A stretch of DNA of 64,000 nucleotides from Petunia secreta (Eukaryota > Streptophyta > Magnoliopsida > Solanales > Solanaceae), in the NCBI GenBank assembly GCA_029990175.1, contig JARKIP010000023.1, forward strand, positions 25,687,501 to 25,751,500, written 5' to 3'. The notes under the pieces were generated by a model that saw only the letters and a list, made by a program, of their open reading frames with translations, was not told the DNA's origin and did not search any database. The translations under genes were made by a program, and so were the position numbers. Below, piece by piece: positions 11,700 through 23,623 of the stretch (the first letter of the stretch is position 1; each line of letters opens with the position of its first letter).

Positions 11700-12958
11700 C
11701 TTTCTAGCTTTGCATATTTATGTAAGTTCCTAGCAAGGAAATAACTCTCTTCTAGACATCTCTAGTAACATTGCACTAAAAAATAGGTGATCAAAGCCCT
11801 CAACTGCTCCTCCGCAGAGTACACAATGTGATGGAACTTGTACACCAAACATCATCGATCTGTCCACTGTTCCTAATCTTTTCATAAGGGCAAGCTGGAG
11901 GATGAATTTATATCCAGGGTGGATGCTATGGTGCAGTATAAGAGTCTTCTAAGGAACTCTTTGCAGTTGAGGCAACAAAGTAGTACATCTTTTGAATGCT
12001 GAATTTGACAAGCTTTTGAACTTGATGAAGTATGTTGGTTTGATCACCTTTTAAAATTGGGTTCTGCATGATCACTTCCCTAGTTTTCATGATTTTTCAC
12101 ACAACCCATTGCGTTCTTGGATATGTTTCAAGTTTCCACAGTTGCACTCTTCATATTGAAGGCATGGACCCACTTAATCCACAAGGCATCTTCTTCATAT
12201 TAATAACCTTGTGATGCTTTAAAATTACAACTTTGTTCCATGAACATAGGTTTAATAAGTTGAGGCCACCAACTGTCTGTGGTAAGCAAATTTTATACCA
12301 AGCAACCAGAGATTTTTTTGAAATTGAGTTAGCCCCTGTCCACAAGAAGCTTCTACAAATAGCTTCTATTACTCTCGTTATCTTCTTAGCTAAAAGAAAT
12401 ATTTGTGCCCAATAAGGTTGTACTCCAAAGAAAACTGATTGATCAGTTGCAGCCGACCAGCATAGGAAAGCAGCTTAGCAAACCAATAAGTTAGTTTTGT
12501 GGTGAAAATTTTCAATCAAGGTGATAAAGAGTTCTTGTCTGTATTTTCCTGTAACCCAAAAGCTGCTGAATTCTTTTGAAAAGCAGAATAGAGCAACCCA
12601 ACAGAAATCTAATTTGCTCTAGAAAACATTAGTAAGTTGTAAGAAAAGCACATGTGAGTCATTCCTAGCTTTCTGCATTTAGGGTGAAAGTTAAAGTCCC
12701 CATTCTTCATAACTTGAGCCATTTCCCTATTTAAGTATTCCATGTCTATAAAAAATAGGTAGGGTGACATTGGGTCACCTTGCCTAATACATCTCCTTAC
12801 AGGAAAAGGAGCAGTGAGTTCTGCATTAATGACTAATAAGTATGAAATAGTGGAGACACACTGCATGACTCAGTGTATAAAATTGAAAGGAAATCCCATA
12901 TCTGTCAGCATTCTTTTTAAGAAATTCCATCCAATGGAGTCATAAACTTTCCTCGACT
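11700..12958 (-). pseudogene. L1-type LINE reverse transcriptase C-terminal half, broken
   Basis: Minus-strand remnant of a non-LTR retrotransposon ORF2. In order: KVYDSIGWNFLKRML (12955-12900), CVSTISYLLVINAELT with RQGDPMSPYLFFIDMEYLN (about 12860-12730), HPKCRKLGMTHMCF followed by SYNLLMFSR, where the usual active-site A-D-D is altered to S-Y-N (12690-12610). LSYAGRLQLINQ lies near 12470, WTGANSISKKSLVAW with GGLNLL near 12345-12250. A zinc-finger (zf-RVT) region containing CVLCGGAVEGFDHLFF lies near 11830. Several frame changes are needed, so it is inactive. The endonuclease half is absent. Confidence 0.88.
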
Positions 12959-12959
12959 A

Positions 12960-13331
12960 AACGAGCTTATATCTTCAGAATGGTATATGCAGAAGTGACG
13001 TATGCCATATGGAAAGAAAGGAACCAAAGAGTGTTTGCCCAAATTTCACGAGAATAGAAGGACATAGCAAGGCAAATAACATGTATTCTCTATGTTAGAG
13101 TATAGGGACTTCACAGAGTTATCTGAATAGCCTTAGTTTTTAGTCACTGTTAGCTTTTTTTAACTCTTATAACAAAATATAACAAGAGAAAGAGGTAGAG
13201 GAATAGATAGGAGGCTGAGGGAAATGTTTCTTTTTTTTCGTAAGTAAGACAGTAAGCTGAGTAGGCTTAGCTGTGGTGTATAAATCAATTTCGGTGATCC
13301 TTAAAATTTTTAATTTCAAAAAAAAAAAAAA
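12960..13331 (+). pseudogene. LINE 3' end with poly(A) tail
   Basis: A plus-strand LINE C-terminal end abuts the minus-strand LINE. AEVTYAIWKERNQRVFAQ (about 12990-13045) matches the usual end of plant L1 ORF2, and KDIARQITCILYVR follows after a stop. The 3' UTR terminates in a run of A at 13317-13331, which fits target-primed reverse transcription. Confidence 0.75.
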
Positions 13332-13744
13332 TGGGGGATGTCATTTTGTTTTCTCGGCCTGGAAATTAAAGAATATAAAAGCATTGTTCCTTATCCCTAC
13401 ACTTCTTCATTGGCTTGGAAGGTCGATTTCCATGTCAGCTCCCATGCACTTCAAGTTCTAGATTGTGTTACTTTTGACATCCTCACTTGTACACCTACTA
13501 GAGTCCTCTAACATGATAATATATTCCTTACTTGACTCTAGTTCAACTTTCCTAACCTCAGCATCATTAATTAGTATTGGGTCGAATGGTTTGAATGCCA
13601 CAAGTAGCTCTCAAAATTGGGTTTTAATTTTCACTTTTTATCAACTTTGGATTTACTATCCACAACAATTGGTTGTTGGACGTTCGACGCCTCAGCCGTT
13701 TCACTCAAATTCTCATCCAAGTCATGAATATATATGTAAAATTC
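13332..13744. other. Unassigned interval between LINE tail and element D
   Basis: Short open frames exist on both strands, but none matches a family I recognise. Confidence 0.35.
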
Positions 13745-15165
13745 TCAACATCAGGAACTGGAGTAGGGCCTTTTAATTCCCTCAGCTCTCTACGATTCTT
13801 TTTACGAGAATCTTTGCGGCACAGATACCGCATGAAGCTCATATTCCCTAGGTAGCTCATCAGGTCGCCGCAGATGCAGATGTTCAGACTCAGGGAGCTC
13901 CTGTTCCAGTTCCTGATGTTGCCCCAATAAATTATGTTCCAGAGGCAACATGTGTTGTGCATCCAATTTTTCTGGCTAGTTAGCTAGCCCAGGTAACAGT
14001 TCAGTCCGAGTACCCCAAGAGGCTGCATTTTTTTACCTAATTGAAACTTCCGATATTCTCAGGCTATGCATCAGATAATCCTCGTGAATTTTTTTTTTTT
14101 TAAAAATGATGTCAGCATATCCTTCTGGCTCTTGGTTATCTCGAGCAGTATGGTGTTGATTGTACTTCTTCCCAATTTCAGGGTCCAGCCTTGGATTGGT
14201 CGACCGCTCTTTTATCAGCTAGACAGGGCTTGCCTAAGCTGACTTGGCGCGAGTTTTCTCGCAGATTCATGGAGAAGTTTTTTTGCGTAGTGAGCGAGAT
14301 GAAAAGTGTCGCCAGTTTGAGTGGATTGGACACTGTTGCATGTCGATTTCGGAATATGAGATTGAATTCTCTAGAATGGTTGAATATGCACTAGAACTAG
14401 TCCATAAGCCTTCCGAGAAGGTTCAGAGATTTATTCATGACGTTTCTCCTTCCTTGAGGTCCCAGATAGCTCGAGAGATTGAGGTCGGGACTTCATTTGA
14501 TGTTGTTGTTCATATTGCTTGGAGGTAAGAGACATACCATAAGTTAAAGCAAGAAGAGCAAGAGTGCGAGAGCAAGAAATCTCGTGGCCCTGGTAGGAAC
14601 CTATGGTATCTCTTCTGGCGACATAAGGGTTCTGATTATCGTGGGAGGTCACCTGCCAGGTTATCTCAGTTTGTGGCACGTGATTCTCAGTGTGTGCTAG
14701 TAACACATCAAGATCAGACTCAGTATTCTCTTTATTTCTATCAGCAGTTTATCCAACATCTATTTTTAGCCAAAAGGTATTATCATTGTCGTGAGCCTCG
14801 TCATCTTAGGAGGAATCGTCCCTTATTTCGGCGGGAAGGCAGTTGTCCTTCTTCTCGCCCTCAGGCACCTGCCCAGTTGCAGGGGATTTTATTTAAATCT
14901 CAATTAGCCAGAGATATGCCTCCATCCGGCAGAGGTCGAGAGTGTGGTGGCAGTGGTTCTTCAGAAGGTCATTATCAGGGCAATAGCTCAGCTCAGCTGC
15001 AGAGGCAATTCTATGAACTGCCAGTCTGGCAGGATGTTGAGGTATCCGATATAGTAGACTCAAGTATTTCTTCCGATGTTAGTAAGGTTTGGTTCTTCCA
15101 ATCGATCTGGAAATGGTTTGTCTTATCATGTTTCCATGGTTTCCTTGGATGTCGTTTTTATTAAG
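13745..15165 (+). pseudogene. Gypsy-like gag, element D (5'-truncated, frameshifted)
   Basis: Gag coats retrotransposon RNA and assembles the virus-like particle. The retrotransposon-gag domain runs from about 14190 to 14535, including LLSARQGLPKLTWREFSRRF and, in another frame, SEYEIEFSRMVEYALELVHK and PSLRSQIAREIEVGTSFDVV. The nucleocapsid knuckle near 14776-14817 reads YYHCREPRHLRRN, where the first and last cysteines of a CCHC are lost. A low-complexity tail (PSGRGRECGGSGSSEGH) and FYELPVWQDVE follow. The same domain order appears in E, F and I. The frame changes around 14300 and again after 14528, where an in-frame TAA ends the gag domain. The 5' end, primer site and 5' LTR are missing. 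No protease, RT or integrase follows. Confidence 0.85.
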
Positions 15166-15541
15166 AATCTGTTGCGGTAGAGGGGTGAGCTTTTGGTATG
15201 ATTTATTCCTGTCATTTGTGAGACCCTTGGGAGTGAGTGTCGATATTGTCTGCTTGATATCTTTTTCTATCACCTTCTGTTATTATGTCAAGTAAGTTTA
15301 CCTCTCTCCTCAGAATTCAGTATTGGTAGGATGATAGATCCTAATTCGTCACCATCAAAAAGCATTATCATTTCTTCCGGTGCAAAGTAATCAGTAAGTA
15401 ATATTCGTTCTATATCTTCCTTTGGTTCAAGATGCTTGTAGAGTCATGTTATTTTCTGAGCTTGTCTCGGTTATAAAAGGGTTTTCTGGTAAATTATCGG
15501 AGTTACTTCTTATGGGAAGGTTAAATTAGCATGGATGTTTG
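15166..15541 (+). other. Pol-free tail of element D, first part
   Basis: Similar sequence follows gag in elements E, F and I, so it belongs to the family. A short frame ending VDIVCLISFSITFCYYVK has a counterpart in E (VGTVCLASCCATFCYYVK). No known domain was recognised. The sequence diverges from the other copies at about 15541. Confidence 0.6.
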
Positions 15542-16645
15542 TTGCTTCCAAACGCACACGCAAGTATACGTGGTCGATAAGTAATAAAGTGATAAGTAGA
15601 GTATCGTTCCCACGAGGACTATTCAGACTGGACTCCAGCAAACAATTTCCTAAGAACTATTCAGGGATCTTTTTCCAATGGTTGAGATTTTTACTAACTA
15701 AATGCAATAATTAAAACAAGTAATTGAGATCAAGTAACAGAGCAAATTCTAGGTTGTTGTCAATCAAAGAGAAACGGTCCAGGGTCAGAGTTACAAACAA
15801 TCCAGTTGAGTTTTCCAGTTGATTCTACTTCTTGATTTCCTAGATTGCTAACTAACAGGTAAAATGTACCCGTGAAAACATTTCGATTCTTTACGGTCTA
15901 TGTAGGCTACTCCAATCCCTATATGTCTATGGGTTGAATCACCTGCACGCATTAATGAATTCTGTGATTAGTTAAGCTAGGCAAGCAAGTATATGTCTAT
16001 CCTACTCACAAATTGGTTCCCTGATCCCCAGGTTCACAATCTAGCCCTACTCTTTCTTATTGCGTTCACAAGTTCCCTTTGTCAAGTTCAACTTGTAAAC
16101 TATAGATAGTGTTCAATTATCAGGCCTCAATAATCAAACAATTAGGCTCAAGCAAGAATAAACAATCTGTAATGGTAAATCAATAGGAAGAAATCAACTT
16201 TCAAACATCAACCTTAATGTATTTACTCTAACCCTAGAACGAATAAACTATAGAGTTAAAGAGAAGAATAAGAGAAAGAGAGAAAGAACTTTTGTAGAAG
16301 ACATCTAGGGCTCCTCCCCTCTCCTCCGAAACTTGCTCCCAAGTCTGAACTCCTTCTAAAAACTAAGTAAAAGAGTATTTATAAGGTTTATAAAGGCCTA
16401 GTAATAAGTTACACCTAAGCCTAGACGAAATAGGAAGTCCAAAAACACTCCAGGGGCGCTGTAGCTGGCGCCCCGCGCCCCCGAACGCGCCTACACAAGC
16501 AGTTTACGTCGAAATCCGAGCGCTTTTGGAGCGCCCCGCGCCACCTATGGCGCCAGGAGCTTGGGCGCTTTTGGGGGCACCCCGCGCCACTCAAAGCGCC
16601 AGGCATATTTTGCCTTCCCTTGCTCCGCAGCTCGGTGCTTATGGC
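15542..16645 (-). mobile_element. Unrelated repeat inserted in element D, possibly an LTR fragment
   Basis: Sequence here is absent from E, F and I at the homologous position. It includes CACGCAAGTATACGTGGTCG and AGTATCGTTCCCACGAGGAC at the left, and a GC-rich GGCGCCCCGCGCC-type stretch near 16440-16610. I associate such blocks with LTRs of Athila/Tat-like gypsy elements, but that is recollection and no terminal structure or target duplication was found. Orientation is uncertain. Confidence 0.4.
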
Positions 16646-17250
16646 AAAGGTATGGATTTTTTAACTCGAGAGTTGTAGCTGTTTGGAAACTCGAGAGGGT
16701 AATTTGGGAGCTCAGGTCTGAGCCGCGTTCTATTTTTAGCTAAGTTTTCCTTAGTCCAACAGACCATGCGAGGATGTCTATTTCTATTCAAATTAGCGGT
16801 ATGAATTTTTGTTCTAAGTGGAGGAGTCTTCCTATAATACTGAAAGCTATAATATTAAATCTCTCAGGCATTTCTGAAGCGTAAGCTAATTTTTAATTTC
16901 ATCGACCTGTTCTATTTCAAAAAGTATATCGACGAGGTGATTCATTAGCGAAATCATGTTAACCCATACAGAGTTCCGTGTATCTTTCTTTCAAAAATGT
17001 AGAACTCTCCTCTCATGATCGAGGACGAATCAGGTTAGCAAGAATAAGCTGGGCAATGGTGTTTTGATATTATCTAGATATATTTTATTCCAGGATTTTG
17101 GTGTACGTGTTATAATTCTGATTCTGTAATCATGAGACAATATTTGTGGAATAGTTTATGAAGGTCGTGCAAGTTCTCTTGTTATTTGTATGAATTTTCC
17201 TTTAGACTCAAGCTCGTTCAAGGACGAACAAGAGTCTAAGTGGAGGAGAA
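16646..17250 (+). other. Pol-free 3' tail and polypurine tract of element D
   Basis: Matches the tails of I, E and F (landmarks TCGAGAGTTGTAGCTGTTTG, GTGGAGGAGTCTTCC, AATGTAGAACTCTCCTCTC, CTCGTTCAAGGACGAACAAG). It ends with the polypurine tract AAGTGGAGGAGAA at 17238-17250, directly before the LTR. The CGAGGACGAA-then-purine-tract ending is typical of Del/Tekay-type chromoviruses (family knowledge). Confidence 0.75.
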
Positions 17251-19541
17251 TGAAACGACCTTAGGTAGTCGTTTTGGGAGTTAGGATACTGATTGGCATA
17301 CCGATAGTCCTAAAAGTTCCGTAAGGTCTATTAAGACCTGTCTGTAAAATTTGAGCTAAATCAGACCTTGTTTGGTAGATATCGGAAGAAGGTTTCAGTA
17401 CCCATTGTCAGTAAATCTTAAAAAGAGGTTTTCGAACTCGATTTTGGCGAATGAGCTCCGATTTGAAATTCGAAAGTGTTGTTAGGTTCGTATGATCATT
17501 TGTGACTTGTGTGAATTTTTGGAAGTGAATTCCGAGGTCGTTCGGAAAGTTTCGACTAAAGTTTCGAAAATTAATTTTATTTCTTTCGTTTAATTCATAT
17601 CTTGAGTTTCAGAAATCAGATTAGAGATCCGTCTTAGCAAGTATGTCACATAAATTTTACATAACTTGCTTGAGAAATTTTGGATCATTCCAAGTTTTTG
17701 TAGGGTTCCGTTTAAATTTTATTCGCAGCAGCAAATTTTCAAAAAAAAAAAGGAAAAGAAAGAAAATGGAATGTCAAAGGCAGTGGCCTTTAATCCCTTA
17801 GACTTACCGTAAATGAAATGGAATAAAGAAATGAAACATAGAGAATGTAGAGAAAAAGAAAGCCAGAAAAGAGAGAAAGGAAAGGGAAAGGAGAAGAAAA
17901 AAATAGAATTTTCTCCCCGAATCATCCAGGTAATGATGTTAATTTATTATTTCAGTTTATTATGTGTGTTTGAATATATTTTAACTGTTGAAATCAGGAT
18001 ATTAGATATCGTTTTAATAAGTTAAATTGATAGTTTAAAGGGTTAATTGGACCCCGATAATGGAATTGATTATATATTCAAATTCAGGGAGTTATGGGCA
18101 ACCCATAAATATAATTTATTAAGAGTTCGGTTATGTGATTTTGAACCATGTACATAGGTCTGGACTGCATATTTCCTATGTGAATCGGGTGTGGGGTTCC
18201 TGACGGGTTGTTCTAAGATGTAAGGAATAAAGCCAAAGCCTTATTTGATATATTTTTTGCGTATTGAATATAGCGGGATCATTTGGCAGTGAATCCAAAG
18301 AACAAAGCAGTTATTAAGTAGCAGTGCTAACTTTTGAACGAGGTAAGTGATATCATACATTTTTTTTGTGGCCTTTGGCCTTGTGGATATTCTTCCACGT
18401 ATTCATTACGTGTGTAGACTGCCGATAGGCGTACTTATTATGCCTTAGCTTTGGATTTACACTGCATATTATATATTATCCCCTATTGTTGGTATTGTAT
18501 TGAGCATAGAAGCATTGTACTCTGGTTGTGAGCATTGCATATACTTCCCGGTAGTCGATAAGAGTCCCGCGCCAGTGAAGGGTCATTGTTACATATATCT
18601 CCTGGTAGACGATGAGAGTCCCGCGCCGGAGATAGAGTTTTGGCACTTATGTCCCCATTGCATCATCATACATTCATTTCATATCTTTATGTGTATTTTG
18701 TGAGCTGTATAGATTTGTTGTATTGATTATCTGTGAATGACTTATCTGGTTGACTATTATAGCTTCTATTTCCCAGGAGTAGGAGTATTCCACTCCAGTT
18801 GGTCATATACTTAGTGCATGAGTATTCTGCCTCAGCTTTATATTATATCGGGTGCAGGCGTATTCTGCCCCAGGAGTAGGAGTATTCCGCTCCAGTTGGT
18901 TATTAGATTGTATTCCCCGCGACTGCAGGAGTATTCTGCTTCGAGAAGGGATTAATGTGACCCTTGTGGATATTGACCTGCTGTTTATGACTGCTGCTTT
19001 GATTATATGCGCATTACTTATTTGTTGGTTGTTGTTTGGCTCTGTTTCCCTTGCTAGCATATCTGCTTCTTCGAGGTGGCTAGCCAGCCCCCACTTACTA
19101 AGTCCTTTCGACTCACCTCTGTTTGTTTCTTGTCTATTTATTTTATTTTGCTAGGTTCGCTTCCGGATTGAGTTCGCCACGTTGTTGAGGAGCGAAGACG
19201 TCTTCGACTGTCAGGGTGAGCCATCTTTAGTTCAGGATGGCCACCAATTTTATGTTTATTATCTCAGTTGTATTTTGCTCCCTTCAGAAGATGTTTATAT
19301 TTCATTTGTATTCTTAGATGTCTGTCTGGATAGCCCTAAACCTATTATGTTGGGTTGTCAGCTGTAATTTCTTTTGTACAACTTAGAGATATCAGTATGG
19401 CTGTGGTTTTTTTTTCTAAGTCTTGTTCTTATTTATGAGTTATATTTATTTTTCTGATTCAGTTGGTAAGGGTTCGCTCGACGGGTCTAGGGGAGGATGT
19501 CGAGTGCGCGCACAGTCTAGCTAGAAATCCGGGTCGTGACA
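17251..19541 (+). mobile_element. 3' LTR of element D
   Basis: Full LTR, TGAAACGACC to GGGTCGTGACA, 2291 bp, directly after the polypurine tract. It contains an A/G-rich tract (17739-17905), a TATA-like TTGATATATTTTTTGC (about 18245), donor-like GAGGTAAGTG at 18341, two 54-bp units (about 18530-18640), a short GGAGTATTCCGCTCC array (18774-18946) and acceptor-like TTTTATTTTGCTAG ending at 19154. The 35-bp array is absent. Confidence 0.9.
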
Positions 19542-20399
19542 CCAAAACATTGGACGAAATTGAAAACCGTCTCAAACCGAAAGAAAAGAATGACATTTTT
19601 TAGGTTTGATTTAATTTTAGTTTCTAATTTTAAAAACAAATAAAATTTGGTTTTGTTTTGATCTCAATAAAAAATAATAGAAATAACCAAACAAAACATA
19701 TTAGATTAATATCTACTTACAAATTTTAGTTACATGTATAATTATGCATATTTTTATGTAAAATTTTTAAAATTTACACGATATGTTATTTTTTCCCACT
19801 CTTGAATTTTAATATGGTTCCTCAACTTTATAATGTTTGAATTTGAATTCTAGTTTGCTTTCTAATATTTATTTTGATAAGTCAAATAATCTTGTTCATG
19901 TTAAAAGTACGTTATATTGTAGTCCTTTGATCATTTATTGTTGTTTAATTCAACATCATCAAGATAACTTGGTAAAAGATAGCTCTTCAATTATTTGAAC
20001 AAAAATACTTATTTGTAAGAAGTTTAATTAAGTTCATTTGAAATGGTTTAATGCTTGAAGAATCATACAATTTCTAGATGAAACTACGTATATAGCTTGA
20101 TTATATAAATAGTTTAGTCTTTTCTTAAAGAATGCTTGAATTGGGTATATTATGATGGAATATAGTAGCTACACTATGTGTTTGAGCCTTGAAAGCGTAT
20201 GTCACATATTTGGAGAGGAAAAATTCAAAAAAAACCGAACAACCCGAAATAACCGATAAAAATGATAAAAATCGAATTGATGAAAATTCGAAAATCTAAC
20301 TTAGTTGATTTGATTTTCTTTTAGAAAAAAACCGATATGAACCGAATCATGAACAACCGTAATAGAGATCTAATTTCTATCTTAATACATAGTAAATTG
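19542..20399. other. AT-rich interval with AACCGAA-type short repeats
   Basis: Contains repeated AACCGA/AACCCGAA strings (19560-19580 and 20230-20355) of the kind found in small decayed DNA elements. No terminal repeats could be paired and no gene was seen. Confidence 0.35.
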
Positions 20400-20670
20400 T
20401 TTGTGTCAAGGCCATCCTGTATATCTCAGCTTGAGCATTTATTATTCTAGCATGTTGAATCACCATATCAAGCTCCCGATTTCCAACATTGACCTTTCTT
20501 GTGAATGCGACACTTCAACACATTTGCGTAAACATTTACAAAAAACTCACATAACAAGAATAAATGTTCATGACTTTCATCTGCTATCCCACATATTGGG
20601 CATGTTCCATTACCAACCACATTACATCTCATTAATCTATCCTTGGTGCTTAGTTTCTATGTAACGTTAG
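20400..20670 (-). pseudogene. LINE zf-RVT fragment, left half of a LINE split by the copia element
   Basis: Minus strand reads KDRLMRCNVVGNGTCPICG then ADESHEHLFLLCEFFVNVY: the C-terminal zinc-finger domain of a plant L1 ORF2. The copia element G entered immediately upstream on that strand (at 20670/20671), and the LINE resumes at 30651. Confidence 0.8.
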
Positions 20671-21625
20671 TGTTGAAGGATGAGTTTTGAAGATGACAAA
20701 GGACCTGATGCTAAGTGGACCACGAAAAGGTTCACAGTCAAAGTGAGAAAGTCAGTTGTTCAAGCGAGATATTCAAGTCAGAGCTAAAGAAGGAAAGAAG
20801 AGAACAGTTGGAGTCAAAGTTCCAATCCTACCGGAAGTAGAAGAAGCTAGAAGCGGTGCTGAGAAGGACGCGGTTCCTAAACGACAATGGATTGGAACAT
20901 AATGCAAATTAACTTAGGTTTTAAATAAGAAAATATGGGTATCCTTGTTTAAACTGATTTCAAAGAGGAAAAGGATTCCTAAACTTAGTTGGATCTGGCT
21001 AAGTCTAGTTCCTATATATACAAGTTAATTTGACCAGAATCGGGACGCACAAAAGACATCTCAACAGAGCATATCAAGTACAATCGGATCGTGGGAAGCT
21101 TTGTGTGCAAGAACAAAGACTGAGCAGCAGAACCTTCTGAAGGAGCAGTTTCATAGTTAAGTCTGTTGTTTTAGTTTCTTTGTTATAGGCTATTGAGTTG
21201 TAATCTATTTGCTTGTTTAGAAGCATTAAGTAGAGATTACTTTTTGAGGTTAAGTAGAGGTAACCTTACCAGCTAACGTGTAGCTTGGAAGATTCTAGGT
21301 ACTAGGAGGTTCTAGTTCCTTGATTACATTACGTTGTAGTCTAAAACTTGCTCGGGTTTTCCTTTAGTGGAAGAGTTGAAATCCCAAGAGGCTGGGTCGT
21401 GGTTTTTTAATCCCTTGAGCAAGGATTTTTCCACGTAAAAATCTCTGTGTTCTTTACGTTTCCGCAATTTGTGTAGTTTCAGAGATAGGTGAAACTTGCA
21501 AGGAACCTGGTCCTTTGTGAGTTAGGCGCAGAAAGTTAAAAGCAAGTTTTAGGTTTTAAAAATTGGGTAAGGACTCTATTCACCCCCCCCCCCCAGTGTC
21601 TTACGAAGGTGCGCCAAGTACAACA
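20671..21625 (+). repeat. 5' LTR of copia element G
   Basis: 955 bp, TG...CA. It differs from the 3' LTR by seven substitutions in the first 90 or so bases, all transitions, and by fewer further on. A run of 12 C at 21583-21594 replaces the AACCCCCCTCT of the 3' copy. Confidence 0.93.
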
Positions 21626-21627
21626 AG

Positions 21628-21639
21628 TGGTATCAGAGC
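21628..21639 (+). promoter_or_regulatory. Primer binding site of element G
   Basis: TGGTATCAGAGC, complementary to the 3' end of initiator methionine tRNA, two bases after the LTR. It primes minus-strand cDNA synthesis. Confidence 0.92.
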
Positions 21640-21683
21640 AGGTTCTCTCGAAGAAAGTTAACATCTTGAGAAGGATCTGAACA

Positions 21684-23623
21684 ATGAGTGCACCACCGAT
21701 AATCACCGAAGGACAATCTGTCAACAGGCCTCTTCAATTCAATGGCCAATACTATGGATGGTGGAAAGGCAGAATGGAAGACTTTATTCAAGCTGAAGTC
21801 TTTCAGCTATGGATCATTACAAAGGATGGACCTCTTATTCCAAGCAAAACTGTGGACAGCCACCCAATTAGCAAACTGTTCCCAAAGATATATCTGAGTA
21901 TACTGATGCTGATTTCAAGATGGTGGAGAAGAATGCAAAAGCTAAGAGGCTCATCATATGTGGACTTGGTCCTGATGAATACAACGGAGTTTCTTCATAC
22001 AAGACTGCCAAAGAAATTTGAGATGCTCTACAAATTGCTCATGAAGGAACTTCACGTATAAAGAAGTCAAGGATCCAGATGCTGAAAAGAAAGTTCGACT
22101 TGTTTGCTATGGGTGAATCTGAGTCCATCCAGGATATGATGACCAGGTTCACAATCATAACAAACGAGATGAAGTCACTAGGTATGGTTCTAACTAATGA
22201 AGATTTAGTCGAAAAAGTGATCAGGATTCTACCTGATTCATGGGAATCAAAGGTTACAGCTATGATTGAGTCCAAGGAACTGGACAAGATTGAGCTAGAT
22301 GAACTCGTTGGTAGTCTGAAATCCCATGAGCTTATGAAACAATCAAGGATGAAGGTGGAACCCAAGAAGGAGAAGTACCTAGCTCTAGAGGCAACTAGAG
22401 GTTCTAAGTATGAACTATCTGAGCATGAGATGGCCTTGGTCAATGCAATATGAAAAACCTTAGGCTTCGAAAGAAGAAGAACCAAAGCCACTCCCGCCAA
22501 GAACAACATAATTGAAAATCCTGACTACTCAGGGTGTTTTAAATGTAACACGAAGGATCATGCTATAAAGGACTGCCCATTGTGGGATATTGAGTGGAAA
22601 AGGTCTGGGGCTTCAAAGGAGAATGAACCTAAGAAGAACAAACGTCCTCCCAACTTCAAAGCATTAAGGAGAAAAAAGAAAGAGGTGTTCTATGCAACAT
22701 GGGGACCTTCTGAAAATGAAAGTGATGAAGAAGAAGAAGAACTAGAAGATGATTCTCCTTTGGCACTAATGGCTGATAATGAACCCTCAATTGATGATAC
22801 ACCGGAGATAAGTCTCGATGAACTGAAAACTAGACTTCATACTTGTTCTTCTAGGGAATTAAATTTGCTTGCCTTGACTTTAATTGAAGAGATTGAAACT
22901 TTGAGGTCTGAAGAGGAACAAGTACATTCTAAGAAGGACCAACTAATGTCAGTTGCGTCTGAATTTTCAATAAAAAATAAAAACTTGGAAAATGCTAAAT
23001 CTGATCTTAAAAAGGAATTAACTGCTAGTGAAACTCAGGTTTTTGAACTAAAACAGAAAGTCTCAGCCCTTGAATTAGAAACTCTTCAATTAAAGGAACA
23101 GGTGCTTTGTGAGAAGAATCTAGGTTCTACACTCGAACTTGAGAATCAAAAATTGAAAGAAGTGTCTGGTAAGCAAGGAGTTAGTGAGGCTCAAATCAAC
23201 CTTGAAGCTGAGCTGGAAAAAAAAAACCAGGCTCTGCAGCAGGAAACTGAGAAGAACAGGGTTCTTCAGGAGAAGGTTGAAAAAGATACCTCTGAGCTCA
23301 CCAGACTCACTAAAAGGAACAAGTCTTCTGAAGCTTTGAATTGGTTGCATGAAAATCAAAATAGAGGCAAAACTGGATTAGGACATAGGAAACTTTTACT
23401 TGCTTGGAACCCTAATAGTAAATATGTAGAACTTCCTTGCAACAAACTCTGCTTCTTGTGTGGTAAGGCTGGACATATTAAGAATGAATGCAGTGTTGCA
23501 AAAGATGCAGTGAAAAGGAATAAAAAATCAGTTTTACCTTATTGGGCTAGAAAAGATTTGATTCATCCATTCGATAACAAAAAGGGACCCAAGCTAGTCT
23601 GGGTTCCTGTTACTAACCCTTGA
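21684..23623 (+). pseudogene. Gag of copia element G (frameshifted)
   Basis: Starts MSAPPIITEGQSVNRPL with the copia Gag signature FNGQYYGWWKGRMEDFI. A frameshift near 21880 moves the frame, an in-frame TGA follows at the usual Trp of KEI-DAL (about 22020), and another TGA lies at 22451-22453. Two CCHC knuckles are visible: CFKCNTKDHAIKDC (22535-22576) and CFLCGKAGHIKNEC (23450-23491). Between them lies an acidic stretch (ESDEEEEELEDDSP) and a long heptad-rich coiled coil (about 22820-23320). Copia Gag normally has one knuckle; two plus a coiled coil fit Sireviruses. Gag ends at TGA 23621-23623, one base out of frame with the protease, which is best explained by a small indel. Confidence 0.9.

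Noticed and set aside
22039..22509. Antisense 156-residue frame in the copia gag
   Set aside because: It is a shadow of the gag coding strand with no domain of its own, as are the minus-strand frames at 25247-25672 and 27712-28053.
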